Source: JBDHTO01 sp039808665 (lineage in GTDB: Bacteria; Pseudomonadota; Alphaproteobacteria; Paracaedibacterales; JAKBAR01). From it: DNA of 8,230 nt. Below are positions 1 to 6,642 of the stretch, piece after piece (the stretch's first letter is position 1; every line of letters begins with the position of its first letter). The notes below the pieces were generated by a model, which saw nothing but the letters and a program-made list of their open reading frames with translations, did no database searches and was not told the origin of the DNA. The translations under genes and the position numbers were made by a program. Location of the stretch: NCBI GenBank assembly GCA_039808665.1, contig JBDHTO010000056.1:1-8230 (forward strand), given 5' to 3'.

Positions 1-23
1 TAAAATTCTTTATGAATGCACAT

Positions 24-53
24 AAAAAAAGCCCCCCAATCGGGGGGCTTTTT
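24..53. terminator. Bidirectional rho-independent terminator downstream of pal
   Basis: A perfect 7-bp GC stem (GCCCCCC at 31-37 with GGGGGGC at 42-48) closes a four-base AATC loop. It is flanked by seven A on the left and five T on the right, so it can end transcripts in either direction. It lies 16 bp past the pal stop codon, so its evident use is to end the pal transcript on the minus strand. It could also serve a plus-strand gene lying left of the window. It suggests that pal is not cotranscribed with a downstream cpoB/ybgF gene here. Confidence 0.9.
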
Positions 54-69
54 CTCAACTTTCAGGATC

Positions 70-531
70 TTAGTTTACAACTGTGATCGCTGCACGTTGT
101 TGTGCCCATGTGGACTCGCCATCACCTGTAACTGGTGGCTTGTCTTTACCATAGGAAATTGTCTTCAAACGATCAGCAGCAACGCCGAGCTTAACGAGCT
201 CTTTCTTTGTGCTTTCTGCGCGACGGTTACCGAGAGCAAGGTTGTACTCACGTGTTCCGCGTGGGTCGCAGTGACCTTCTACCATTGCGGATGTTTGTGG
301 GTACATCTTGAACCAAGCAGCTTGGTCTTTAAGAATCGCAACGTCTGCCGCTGTGATCTTTGACTTGTTAAGAGCAAAGAATACGCGATCCTTTACGTTT
401 GTTTTAAAGTCATCTGCGCTTCCAGGAATTGGAGCAGATGTAACGTTGACTTCTTGTGTATCCTTGTCACCTGTTGTTTCACAAGCAACGAGGAGGAGAG
501 CTGTGCCAACCAAAGCAAGCAATTTTTTCAT
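70..531 (-). CDS. pal: Peptidoglycan-associated lipoprotein Pal
   Basis: Pal is the outer-membrane lipoprotein of the Tol-Pal system. It binds peptidoglycan from the periplasmic side and helps pull the outer membrane inward at division. Seen: a lipoprotein signal peptide with lipobox L-V-A-C, giving lipidated Cys17. The next residue is Glu, not Asp, which fits outer-membrane sorting. A linker to about residue 45 leads into a C-terminal OmpA-like domain with the EGHCDPRGTREYNLALGNRRA-type motif (residues 85-105), including the Asp89 and Arg103/104 expected to contact meso-diaminopimelate. The 153-residue length is normal. The start ATG has an AGAGGA-like Shine-Dalgarno (541-546). Oddity: the usual FDxD-type strand at the start of the domain reads F-A-L-N (residues 52-55). 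The rest of the tol cluster is not seen: the gene ends at a terminator and is flanked upstream by a divergent gene. Family assignment is very secure. Confidence 0.95.
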   Translation of the reverse strand: MKKLLALVGTALLLVACETTGDKDTQEVNVTSAPIPGSADDFKTNVKDRVFFALNKSKITAADVAILKDQAAWFKMYPQTSAMVEGHCDPRGTREYNLALGNRRAESTKKELVKLGVAADRLKTISYGKDKPPVTGDGESTWAQQRAAITVVN

Positions 532-764
532 GTTTAATGTCCTCTAAATAAGTTTCACATGCGTTATTAAACCACTAAAAACTTAACAAAGAATGAAGAT
601 ATGTGAAATACAAAATATTTAATAAACTTTGACAACATCCCCACCTGTCAGAAAAATGCAACACTTCTCAAAACAACATAGGATCATTTTCTATTTTTTT
701 TCTAAGTAATTAGAAGAGAGTCTGTGATAATGATAGTCAAGAGAATTTTTTATATTTCCCCCTG
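532..764. other. AT-rich divergent intergenic region between pal and a lipoprotein gene
   Basis: This 233-bp region must hold the promoters of both divergent genes. For the plus direction there is an extended -10 (723-731) and a TTGACA at 629-634 whose 17-bp-spaced -10 (AAAAAT, 652-657) is poor. For pal I find no convincing -35/-10 pair, only AT-rich -10-like strings such as TTTAAT near 566-571. A pair of 8-bp inverted arms, TTTCACAT (553-560) and ATGTGAAA (601-608), is 40 bp apart and may be chance. No RNA gene or small coding frame with a ribosome binding site is evident. Confidence 0.5.
723..731 (+). promoter_or_regulatory. Candidate extended -10 promoter for the acidic lipoprotein gene
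   Basis: The string TGTGATAAT matches the extended -10 pattern TGnTATAAT except for the first T of the hexamer. The matching -35 position (703-708, TAAGTA) is poor, which is tolerated by extended -10 promoters. It would start transcription near 738, leaving about 27 nt before the ATG at 765. This is inferred from sequence only. Confidence 0.35.
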
Positions 765-1352
765 ATGAAACCCTTGCCCCTTATTGTCCTTACCGCGCTC
801 TTTCTTTCCTCATGTAAAGAAGGGCCATCCTCAGGCATCTCCTTAATCGATCGCGTAAAATCTATGATGGGATTCAAATCACGCCAAGCAAGCGAAGATC
901 CGAATACCCACTCACCTCAGGGGGAGGATAACGCAAACACTCCACACTCTTCTGCTGAAAAAGAAACAAAAGAGCCTCAGCAAAAAAAGGCGTTCATGGA
1001 ATTTGAGGACGCCCTGTTTATCCAAGAAGATGAAGCCATTGCAAAGATTGAAGATGACTCCAATCAAAAAATTAATCAGCTTATGAGCGATTCCCGTGTA
1101 CAAGCACTCCTTAAGGAAGCACCCGACCTTTCCTATGAGGAACTCCCCGCAGATATTTATGATGCCATCATGGCCATAAGCGCCGAAGAGGAGAAGCAGA
1201 TCAACGCGATCATGGATGAAACAGACACAAAACTCAAAGCGAAAGCAGAAGAACTCGGCATCCAAGAAGAAGACGAAATTCTAGAGGAACGTCAAACGGA
1301 AAAGAATAAGCGCTTAGAAGAAGTGAAGGCAAAAACAGAAAAACCGTCTTAA
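765..1352 (+). CDS. Unrecognised acidic coiled-coil lipoprotein
   Basis: I do not recognise this protein. Seen: a short signal peptide with lipobox L-S-S-C, predicting lipidated Cys17, then a low-complexity polar stretch (about residues 20-72, rich in Ser, Asn, Glu, Lys). A long Glu/Asp/Lys/Gln-rich region from about residue 74 to the C-terminus at 195 has heptad-like spacing of Ile, Leu and Ala, so it should be largely helical or coiled coil. There are no transmembrane segments after the signal and no catalytic motif. Lys follows the Cys, so outer-membrane retention is likely. The start is supported by the signal peptide, although no Shine-Dalgarno is visible just upstream (TATATTTCCCCCTG precedes the ATG). 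The gene is divergent from pal and converges on recN with an 8-bp gap. It could be a lineage-specific envelope lipoprotein with a structural or binding role; that is inference. Confidence 0.75.
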   Translation: MKPLPLIVLTALFLSSCKEGPSSGISLIDRVKSMMGFKSRQASEDPNTHSPQGEDNANTPHSSAEKETKEPQQKKAFMEFEDALFIQEDEAIAKIEDDSNQKINQLMSDSRVQALLKEAPDLSYEELPADIYDAIMAISAEEEKQINAIMDETDTKLKAKAEELGIQEEDEILEERQTEKNKRLEEVKAKTEKPS

Positions 1353-1360
1353 ATAATTTT

Positions 1361-3004
1361 TCAAGATGAGGCTATAAGAGACTTCGCAGCTTCGCGTGCT
1401 GCTGGTGTAATGTCCTCCCCCGACAGCATGCGTGCGATTTCTATCTCTCGCTCAATTTCGGTCAAAAGACGTACCTCTGTACGCGTTGAGTGGCCATCTG
1501 TTGATTTTGAAACCTTGTAATGATAGTTCGCACAGGATGCGACTTGGGGCGCATGGGTAATACAAAGGGTCTGTTGGGACTTGGAAAGCCTTTTGAGTTT
1601 CCCACCAATAGCGGCTGCGACAGCACCACCGACACCACTATCAATTTCATCAAAAATAATTGTGGTTTTGTTTCCTTCTTCATGGCGACCCTTTGATGAG
1701 GCAACTTTCAGCGCAAGCATCAGGCGCGACAATTCACCCCCGGAAGCAACCTTATTAAGAGGTTGAATAGAGCTCCCAGGATTTGCCTGGAATAAAAATT
1801 CTACCTTATCAACGCCAAGGCTTGTTCCTCCATCATCCTCCACCTGATGCACAGCAATCTTAAAAAGGGCATGCTCAAGTTTAAGATCGGGCAATTCTTT
1901 TTGGGCGTCACTCTCTAATGTTTGTGCTGCTTTTTCCCGTGACTTGGAAAGTTTATGAGCGGCATGTTTATAAGCCTGCCTCGCCTGAGTAGCCATATCC
2001 TCAAGCTTTTTTCCCGTTTCCTCACTTTTTTCAAGGGCAGCGATTTCTTCTTCAACGCGCTCTAATACCGGAACAAGATCATCCCCACGACATTTATGCT
2101 TGCGCGCTAAATGACGTATGAGGGAAAGTCTTTCCTCTATTTCTGTAAGTTTTTCTGGATTTTGATGCCCCCCCAAAAGCGACTTGATCGTAGATTCCAG
2201 CTCGCTTATTTCCGTACTATAACCATCCAGTTTTTGATCCCATTCCTGGAGCTGATCAATACGTGCAAGATTTTTTTGAATATCATAGAGTGCTGGCTGA
2301 AGCGCCCCCTCAAGCATGCGTAAAACCTCACGCATAAGGGCATGATGAGAAGCCAAGGATTTAAGCTCCGACCTTTCTTGGTCAAGGGCGGTTTCTTCAT
2401 GATCCTTTGGCGAAAGTTGACGCAGCTCATCCCGTTCAAATCGAAGACGCTCTAAATTTTCTTCGGCCTGCCTCAGTAAATTTTGGTGATTCTCTATGTC
2501 AGAGAGAGCATTTTTCCAAAGCTTGTAACTCTGAGCACATTCCTTGAGGAGATCAGCATGATGAGCATATTCATCCAAGAAATTTCTATATTCACTGGGC
2601 TTAAGTAGGCGGTCCATCTGGCCATGAACTTCCACACCAATCTCTGCAATACTTTTCAATGCCCCCAAGGGAACGGGTGTATTTTGTATAAAGGCTTTGC
2701 TTTTCCCTGATGGATCGATCACACGCCTAATCATAACGTCATCATCATGGGCTTCAATCCCCGTTTCCTCGAGAAGGAGAGAAAGCTGGGGGGACATCAA
2801 AAATGAAGCAGAGACGCTTAAGTTCTTTGAATTGTCACGCAGTAAGCTCTTGTCACCTTTCCCCCCCATCAAAAGATCGAACGCATCAAGAAGCATGGAT
2901 TTTCCAGCGCCAGTTTCCCCTGTAAAGACAAGCATTCCGGGCTTGATCTCAAGATCAAGATGATCAATAAGTACAAGATTTTGAATCGTCAGGGATGAAA
3001 GCAT
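1361..3004 (-). CDS. recN: DNA repair protein RecN
   Basis: RecN is an SMC-like cytosolic ATPase that acts early in recombinational repair of double-strand breaks by gathering DNA ends for RecA. Seen: N-terminal half of the ATPase head with Walker A GETGAGKS (residues 29-36); a Glu/Leu/Lys-rich coiled-coil middle (about 150-370); then the C-terminal half with ABC signature GGELSR (422-427), Walker B TTIIFDE (Asp452, Glu453) followed by the D-loop IDSGVGG, and the switch histidine in ITHAPQ (His484). All ATPase elements are intact and 547 residues is normal for the family. The start is set by the MLSSLTIQNLVLID N-terminus, which matches the RecN pattern, though the Shine-Dalgarno is weak. It lies 80 bp downstream of a small minus-strand gene but has its own candidate promoter. 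I see no alphaproteobacterial LexA box (GTTC-N7-GTTC type) there. No hairpin follows the gene. Confidence 0.97.
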   Translation of the reverse strand: MLSSLTIQNLVLIDHLDLEIKPGMLVFTGETGAGKSMLLDAFDLLMGGKGDKSLLRDNSKNLSVSASFLMSPQLSLLLEETGIEAHDDDVMIRRVIDPSGKSKAFIQNTPVPLGALKSIAEIGVEVHGQMDRLLKPSEYRNFLDEYAHHADLLKECAQSYKLWKNALSDIENHQNLLRQAEENLERLRFERDELRQLSPKDHEETALDQERSELKSLASHHALMREVLRMLEGALQPALYDIQKNLARIDQLQEWDQKLDGYSTEISELESTIKSLLGGHQNPEKLTEIEERLSLIRHLARKHKCRGDDLVPVLERVEEEIAALEKSEETGKKLEDMATQARQAYKHAAHKLSKSREKAAQTLESDAQKELPDLKLEHALFKIAVHQVEDDGGTSLGVDKVEFLFQANPGSSIQPLNKVASGGELSRLMLALKVASSKGRHEEGNKTTIIFDEIDSGVGGAVAAAIGGKLKRLSKSQQTLCITHAPQVASCANYHYKVSKSTDGHSTRTEVRLLTEIEREIEIARMLSGEDITPAAREAAKSLIASS

Positions 3005-3034
3005 AAATCAAAGATCATTGAAAACAATGTCAGA

Positions 3035-3062
3035 ATTATACCTGAGACAACCCAAACACCAA
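3035..3062 (-). promoter_or_regulatory. Candidate sigma70 promoter of recN
   Basis: On the minus strand a perfect TATAAT (3035-3040) sits 16 bp below TTGGTG (3057-3062), a partial -35 that keeps the TTG core. Transcription would begin near 3028, giving a leader of about 24 nt before the recN ATG. The perfect -10 in an otherwise empty 80-bp gap makes this more likely than chance. No SOS operator overlaps it as far as I can read. Confidence 0.5.
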
Positions 3063-3084
3063 AGCTTATTCAAAAAACTCGGAG

Positions 3085-3381
3085 CTAGCGATGATGAGGC
3101 CTCCCATGAGGACGACCCCAACGATGAGGATGAGGTCGCGGCAATACCCAAGGCCTTTTAACAATAACCGGAGGCCCTGCCACAACAACACGTGGTGTGT
3201 TGCATGTTGCACTCACAGTCGCAGAGCAGAGTGCCGCACACTTTGCACGTCGCTTGGGATGTTTGACACAGTGACCAGGCTTACAGTCACTAGGGCACAC
3301 CTTCGGCACAATGACAACCGTACTCGCAGAAATTGGTGAGGCATATAATCCCAAAAGAAGGATCATCAATTTTTTCATCAT
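3085..3381 (-). CDS. Small secreted Cys/His/Arg-rich protein of unknown function
   Basis: I do not recognise a family. Seen: 98 residues beginning MMKKLMILLLGLYASPISA, a clear Sec signal peptide with predicted cleavage after Ala19. A compact cysteine cluster follows (Cys29, 33, 38, 48, 52, 60; spacing x3, x4, x9, x3, x7). Next comes a Val/Pro-rich stretch, then a Pro/His/Arg-rich tail (residues 76-98) with repeated R-P-H units and five His. The mature protein is strongly basic. Six cysteines in an exported protein suggest three disulfides or a metal site, and the His tail suggests metal or nucleic-acid/polyanion binding; both are inference. A GGAAG ribosome binding site (3391-3395) lies 9 nt before the first ATG, which supports translation. 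It diverges from the transglycosylase gene and precedes recN. No terminator is visible before the recN promoter. Confidence 0.7.
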   Translation of the reverse strand: MMKKLMILLLGLYASPISASTVVIVPKVCPSDCKPGHCVKHPKRRAKCAALCSATVSATCNTPRVVVAGPPVIVKRPWVLPRPHPHRWGRPHGRPHHR

Positions 3382-3394
3382 TTTTAGTTTCTTC

Positions 3395-3417
3395 CATAAA
3401 AAGACGTACTTTTTATG
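3395..3417. repeat. Perfect 9-bp inverted repeat at the ribosome binding site of the Cys/His-rich gene
   Basis: CATAAAAAG (3395-3403) and CTTTTTATG (3409-3417) are exact reverse complements around a 5-base ACGTA centre. The palindrome directly abuts, sharing one base with, the GGAAG Shine-Dalgarno of the minus-strand small gene and lies in its leader or promoter. It could be a repressor operator or an RNA hairpin limiting translation. It lacks the GC-rich stem of a normal terminator. Confidence 0.55.
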
Positions 3418-3440
3418 TTACGAGAAAAATCCAGAAAGAA

Positions 3441-3467
3441 AAGGGTGAAAAATATCACTTAACCCTT
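3441..3467. repeat. Imperfect inverted repeat upstream of the sigma54 promoter
   Basis: AAGGGTGAA (3441-3449) and TTAACCCTT (3459-3467) form 9-bp arms with one mismatch around a 9-base centre. The site is about 60-85 bp before the predicted sigma54 start, close to where activator-binding sites can lie, though many are further upstream. The T-rich stretch just after it (3468-3483) also makes it resemble a weak plus-strand terminator, but no plus-strand gene precedes it. Function is unproven. Confidence 0.4.
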
Positions 3468-3499
3468 CTTTAATTTTTTCTCTCTAGTGTGATGTTTAT

Positions 3500-3515
3500 T
3501 GGCACAAAAATTGCA
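3500..3515 (+). promoter_or_regulatory. Sigma54 (RpoN) -24/-12 promoter of the lytic transglycosylase gene
   Basis: The sequence TGGCAC-AAAAA-TTGCA matches the sigma54 consensus TGGCAC-N5-TTGCW at every defined position, with the invariant GG (3501-3502) and GC (3513-3514) exactly 10 bp apart. It lies in an intergenic region, points toward the transglycosylase gene, and predicts a start near 3526 and a 5' leader of about 27 nt before the ATG at 3553. Sigma54 promoters need an AAA+ enhancer-binding protein, so expression should be tightly switched. The consensus is established knowledge; activity here is inferred. Confidence 0.7.
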
Positions 3516-3552
3516 CTTCAACATCTCAAGAAAGCCATTGGTTCCTCTCATC

Positions 3553-4410
3553 ATGCGCATCGCTCAACTTATGTTTTTATGGATATGTCTTGCTCTTCCT
3601 TGCTTCGCGAGTGGTCAACTCATGGGAGCATTAAATACATTTGGATCCACAAAAGGCATCCCACCGAAACTTTTGGAGGCCATTGCTCTTGTAGAGTCTG
3701 GACAACGTAGCGGCAGCGCCTCAACACCGTGGCCATGGACAATTAACGTTTCAGGAAAAGGATACACCTATTCTTCTAAGGCAGAGGCCATTAAAGCAGT
3801 ACGCGCATTCCAAGCCAAAGGGTTTGATAGCATCGACGTTGGCATCATGCAAATTAACCTCAAACACCACCCTCATGCCTTTGCAACCCTCGAAGATGCG
3901 TTTGATCCAAAGAAAAATATTGCCTATGCGGCAAAATTCCTTCTGCGTCTTTATCTTAAACATGGCGCATGGCACACGGCTGTGAAGCACTATCACTCTG
4001 GAAATCCAACACTCGGAGCGAACTACCTTCAAAAAGTCCTCAAAGCTTGGTCAAAAACAAAGTTAGATAGTTTTGGATTTGGCCCTATGAATCTTGTACA
4101 CACACGACCTTCTCATGAACAGGATCTTCCTGAACCCAAAAGTTTTCAAAGCACCGTAAAAACAGGCGAACAAAAAAATATCCCCATTTCCGTCAGTTTT
4201 GCCCCCATTAAACTTATTGGACATACGCCACAAAAAATTCAGGAAAAAGCAGCAACAATACCTCCTCAGAAGAAAAATGCCGGAGCAATTACGGGAAGTG
4301 GTATTTTCCCTCTCAACGTTCAATATCAAAAAAACCTCAAAAGAAAACAACAACGGGAAAAGGCGACTCCTCTCCTTCTTGTGGCAACAGATATCATGCC
4401 CTTCCATTAA
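3553..4410 (+). CDS. Periplasmic SLT-family lytic transglycosylase
   Basis: This enzyme should cleave the MurNAc-GlcNAc bond of peptidoglycan to leave 1,6-anhydro ends. Counting from the ATG at 3553 (285 residues): a Sec signal peptide (MRIAQLMFLWICLALPCFA, cut after about residue 19); an SLT domain (about 25-180) with catalytic Glu48 in ALVESG, the GIMQIN motif near residue 98, and the YHSGNP-type motif near its end; and a Lys/Gln/Pro-rich tail of about 100 residues with no recognised fold. The overall pattern, with PWPWTINVSGKGY followed by DVGIMQINLKHH, resembles a group of alphaproteobacterial transglycosylases. An upstream TTG at 3499 is in frame, but the sigma54 element overlaps it and lies before the predicted transcript start, so ATG 3553 is preferred. 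There is no strong Shine-Dalgarno. The promoter suggests a dedicated role, such as making room for flagella or a secretion apparatus, but this is inference. Confidence 0.88.
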   Translation: MRIAQLMFLWICLALPCFASGQLMGALNTFGSTKGIPPKLLEAIALVESGQRSGSASTPWPWTINVSGKGYTYSSKAEAIKAVRAFQAKGFDSIDVGIMQINLKHHPHAFATLEDAFDPKKNIAYAAKFLLRLYLKHGAWHTAVKHYHSGNPTLGANYLQKVLKAWSKTKLDSFGFGPMNLVHTRPSHEQDLPEPKSFQSTVKTGEQKNIPISVSFAPIKLIGHTPQKIQEKAATIPPQKKNAGAITGSGIFPLNVQYQKNLKRKQQREKATPLLLVATDIMPFH

Positions 4411-4440
4411 AAAAGGCCCTCCACAAGGGAGAGCCTTTTT
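4409..4440. terminator. Bidirectional terminator between the transglycosylase gene and pnp
   Basis: GGC (4415-4417) pairs with GCC (4433-4435) and CTCC (4419-4422) with GGAG (4428-4431), separated by one C-A mismatch, around an ACAAG loop. Six A precede and five T follow. The hairpin begins in the stop codon of the plus-strand transglycosylase gene and ends 21 bp before the pnp stop codon on the minus strand, so it can serve both convergent genes. Confidence 0.85.
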
Positions 4441-4461
4441 CCATCATCATAAACTGTACAT

Positions 4462-6549
4462 TTATGCCGTTTTTTGGTTGAGTCCTTTTGCACTCAAGCG
4501 GACTTTGCCACGATCGTCAAATCCAACAACCTTAACATCAAGGGCTTGCCCCTGCTTCAAGACATCTGCAACCTTTTCAATACGTTCACCTGTAATTTCA
4601 CTCACGTGAACAAGTCCTTCACGCTCGCCAAGAAACTTCACAAAAGCACCAAAATCTACGATCTTTGTCACAACACCATGGTAGACTTTACCCACTTCTG
4701 GTTCTTGAACAATGGCAGAAATCGCATTCATCGCGCTTTCCATAGATTCTGTAGACATTGCAGCAACAGTCACAACACCCTCATCATCAATATCAATTTT
4801 AACCTGATATTTTTCACACAATTCACGAATTACTTTACCACCAGGACCAATAAGATCACGAATTTTTTCCTTATTGATCTTAATGGTTTCCATCCTTGGT
4901 GCGTGATCGCTCACAGCTTCACGGGAAGATTGAATGGCTTTGTCCATTTGCTTAAGAATGTGCAAACGACCATCTTTGGCTTGCTTCAAGGCAATATCCA
5001 TAATTTCCGCAGTGATGCTTGTGATTTTGAGGTCCATTTGAAGGGCCGTCACACCTTTTTCTGTTCCAGCCACTTTGAAATCCATATCGCCAAGGTGATC
5101 TTCATCACCAAGAATGTCGGAAAGAACCGCAAAATCCTTACCTTCTTTGATGAGCCCCATCGCAATACCTGCAACAGGACGCTCAAGAGGAACACCAGCA
5201 TCCATCAAGGCAAGGGATGTACCGCAAACAGTTGCCATAGAGGAAGAGCCATTGGACTCTGTGATTTCAGAAACAACACGCATAGCGTAGGAGAATTTAT
5301 CCTTTGAAGGGATAAGGGGATTAATCGCTCTCCACGCAAGGCGACCATGACCAATTTCCCGGCGTCCTGGCGCTCCCATACGTCCTGTTTCCCCCACAGA
5401 ATAAGGGTTAAAGTTGTAATGGAGGAGGAAACGTTCTGTATACTCTCCGTCCAAGGAGTCAATACGCTGCTCATCAGAGGCTGTTCCAAGAGTTGCCACA
5501 ACAAGGGCCTGGGTCTCACCACGTGTAAACAGAGCACTTCCATGAACACGAGGAAGTACAGCAACCTCATTTTCAATAGGACGCACCGTCACAAGATCAC
5601 GACCATCAACACGTTTACCGTCCTTAAGTACAGATGTCCGTACAACATCCGCTTTCAGAAAATCAAGGGCACGACCGAAAGAAACAGCATCAAAAGTCTC
5701 AGCATATTTTTCTTTGGCTTCAGCTTTGATTGCATCAAGGGCTTCATAACGCTCCATCTTTGTTTTGATAGAGTATGCCTTTTGAATTGCCTTAGCATAA
5801 TCTTTTTTGAGGGTTTTGAGCGCATCAAGGTAGCCCTGACTCTCTTCAACCTTTATAGGCTTTTTACCCACAGCTTTAGAAAGTTTATTGATCATTTTAA
5901 TCACAGGTTGCATTTCCTTGTGACCAAAAACAACAGCACCTAACATGATGTCTTCTGGAAGTTCTTTGGCTTCTGATTCCACCATCAAAACGCCTTCTTC
6001 TGTACCCGCAACAACAAGATCAAGTTCAGAAACTTCACCAACACGTGGGTTAAGGGTATATTTCTTTCCATCATAACCAACACGAGCAGCAGCAATAGGT
6101 CCAAGATAAGGAAGACCAGAAATTGCAAGGGCCGCAGACGCTGCAATCATCGCAGGAACTTCTGTATCACTTTCTTGGTCATAGCTAAGTGTTGTACAAA
6201 CAACTTGAACTTCATTAAAAAAGTTCTCTGGGAAAAGTGGGCGAATCGGACGATCAATCAAACGGGATGTGAGGGTTTCACGGTCCGATGGTTTTCCTTC
6301 TCGCTTCAAGTAACCCCCTGGAATCTTTCCAACCGCAAAAGTTTTTTCCAAGTAATTAATGGTCAGGGGGAAAAAATCCACACCTGCACCGGCTTCTTTC
6401 TTAGAACATACTGTTGCAAGAATAGTTGTTTCGCCATAGGTCACAACAACTGCGCCATCTGCTTGGCGGGCATATTTACCCGTCTCAATCGCAAGTGTTC
6501 GTCCCGCCCATTCCATTTCCTGACGGTGAACTTTGAAAAATGATGACAT
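4462..6549 (-). CDS. pnp: Polyribonucleotide nucleotidyltransferase (PNPase)
   Basis: PNPase is a trimeric 3'-to-5' phosphorolytic exoribonuclease. It releases nucleoside diphosphates from RNA, can add tails in reverse, and acts in mRNA decay and RNA quality control. Seen, in order: first RNase PH-like domain (about 10-145); a helical linker domain (about 230-310); second RNase PH-like domain (about 315-535) with GRREIGHGRLAWRA and the acidic active-site cluster DEDHLGDMD (482-490); a KH domain (553-619) with the GPGG loop at 568-571; and an S1 domain (620-695) with the DFGAFV motif. At 695 residues it is full length, and no key motif is missing. The start ATG has an AAAGGA ribosome binding site (6557-6562). 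It follows rpsO with 93 bp between, holding a terminator, so part of its expression should depend on read-through or a separate promoter. In enterobacteria PNPase represses its own message after RNase III cleavage; I cannot see an obvious equivalent of that hairpin here. Confidence 0.98.
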   Translation of the reverse strand: MSSFFKVHRQEMEWAGRTLAIETGKYARQADGAVVVTYGETTILATVCSKKEAGAGVDFFPLTINYLEKTFAVGKIPGGYLKREGKPSDRETLTSRLIDRPIRPLFPENFFNEVQVVCTTLSYDQESDTEVPAMIAASAALAISGLPYLGPIAAARVGYDGKKYTLNPRVGEVSELDLVVAGTEEGVLMVESEAKELPEDIMLGAVVFGHKEMQPVIKMINKLSKAVGKKPIKVEESQGYLDALKTLKKDYAKAIQKAYSIKTKMERYEALDAIKAEAKEKYAETFDAVSFGRALDFLKADVVRTSVLKDGKRVDGRDLVTVRPIENEVAVLPRVHGSALFTRGETQALVVATLGTASDEQRIDSLDGEYTERFLLHYNFNPYSVGETGRMGAPGRREIGHGRLAWRAINPLIPSKDKFSYAMRVVSEITESNGSSSMATVCGTSLALMDAGVPLERPVAGIAMGLIKEGKDFAVLSDILGDEDHLGDMDFKVAGTEKGVTALQMDLKITSITAEIMDIALKQAKDGRLHILKQMDKAIQSSREAVSDHAPRMETIKINKEKIRDLIGPGGKVIRELCEKYQVKIDIDDEGVVTVAAMSTESMESAMNAISAIVQEPEVGKVYHGVVTKIVDFGAFVKFLGEREGLVHVSEITGERIEKVADVLKQGQALDVKVVGFDDRGKVRLSAKGLNQKTA

Positions 6550-6567
6550 TTTAATTTCCTTTAAAGT

Positions 6568-6598
6568 AAAAAAGGGAGGACCTTTAAAAAGGCCTCCC
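6568..6598 (-). terminator. Rho-independent terminator between rpsO and pnp
   Basis: On the minus strand GGGAGG and CCTCCC (6593-6598 and 6574-6579) pair, followed by CC with GG and one bulged base, around an A/T-rich loop. A run of six T (6568-6573) comes next. It lies 44 bp past the rpsO stop and just before the pnp ribosome binding site. It probably ends most rpsO transcripts and lowers pnp expression, like the attenuating terminator between rpsO and pnp known in E. coli. Confidence 0.8.
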
Positions 6599-6642
6599 TA
6601 AGCATTTATATATAATCGTATAACTTCACGCGTACGACGTAC

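Noticed and set aside
16..547. Two plus-strand open frames opposite pal
   Set aside because: They lie antisense to pal, have atypical Cys/Trp-rich composition and no start signals. The first even begins within the terminator region.
553..608. Inverted arms TTTCACAT and ATGTGAAA, 40 bp apart
   Set aside because: In an AT-rich 233-bp region, 8-bp arms at arbitrary spacing are expected by chance about every other time. Nothing else supports a function.
1353..1360. Terminator between the convergent lipoprotein gene and recN
   Set aside because: The 8-bp gap and flanking coding ends form no hairpin with a T run on either strand, so none is annotated.
3005..3084. Possible LexA (SOS) box upstream of recN
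   Set aside because: recN is SOS-controlled in many bacteria, but I find neither GTTC-N7-GTTC/GAAC-N7-GAAC nor a CTG-type box in this gap.
3091..3339. Plus-strand open frame opposite the Cys/His-rich gene
   Set aside because: It is antisense, has no ribosome binding site and no signal peptide, whereas the minus-strand frame has both. It is the less likely coding frame.
3499..3552. In-frame TTG start giving an 18-residue longer transglycosylase
   Set aside because: The extension spans the sigma54 promoter, lacks a Shine-Dalgarno and would bury the signal peptide behind a polar stretch.
4474..5307. Long plus-strand open frame of 277 codons
   Set aside because: It is antisense to the unmistakable pnp gene, has no ribosome binding site, and its composition (rich in Asn, Phe, His, Thr) is that of a shadow frame.
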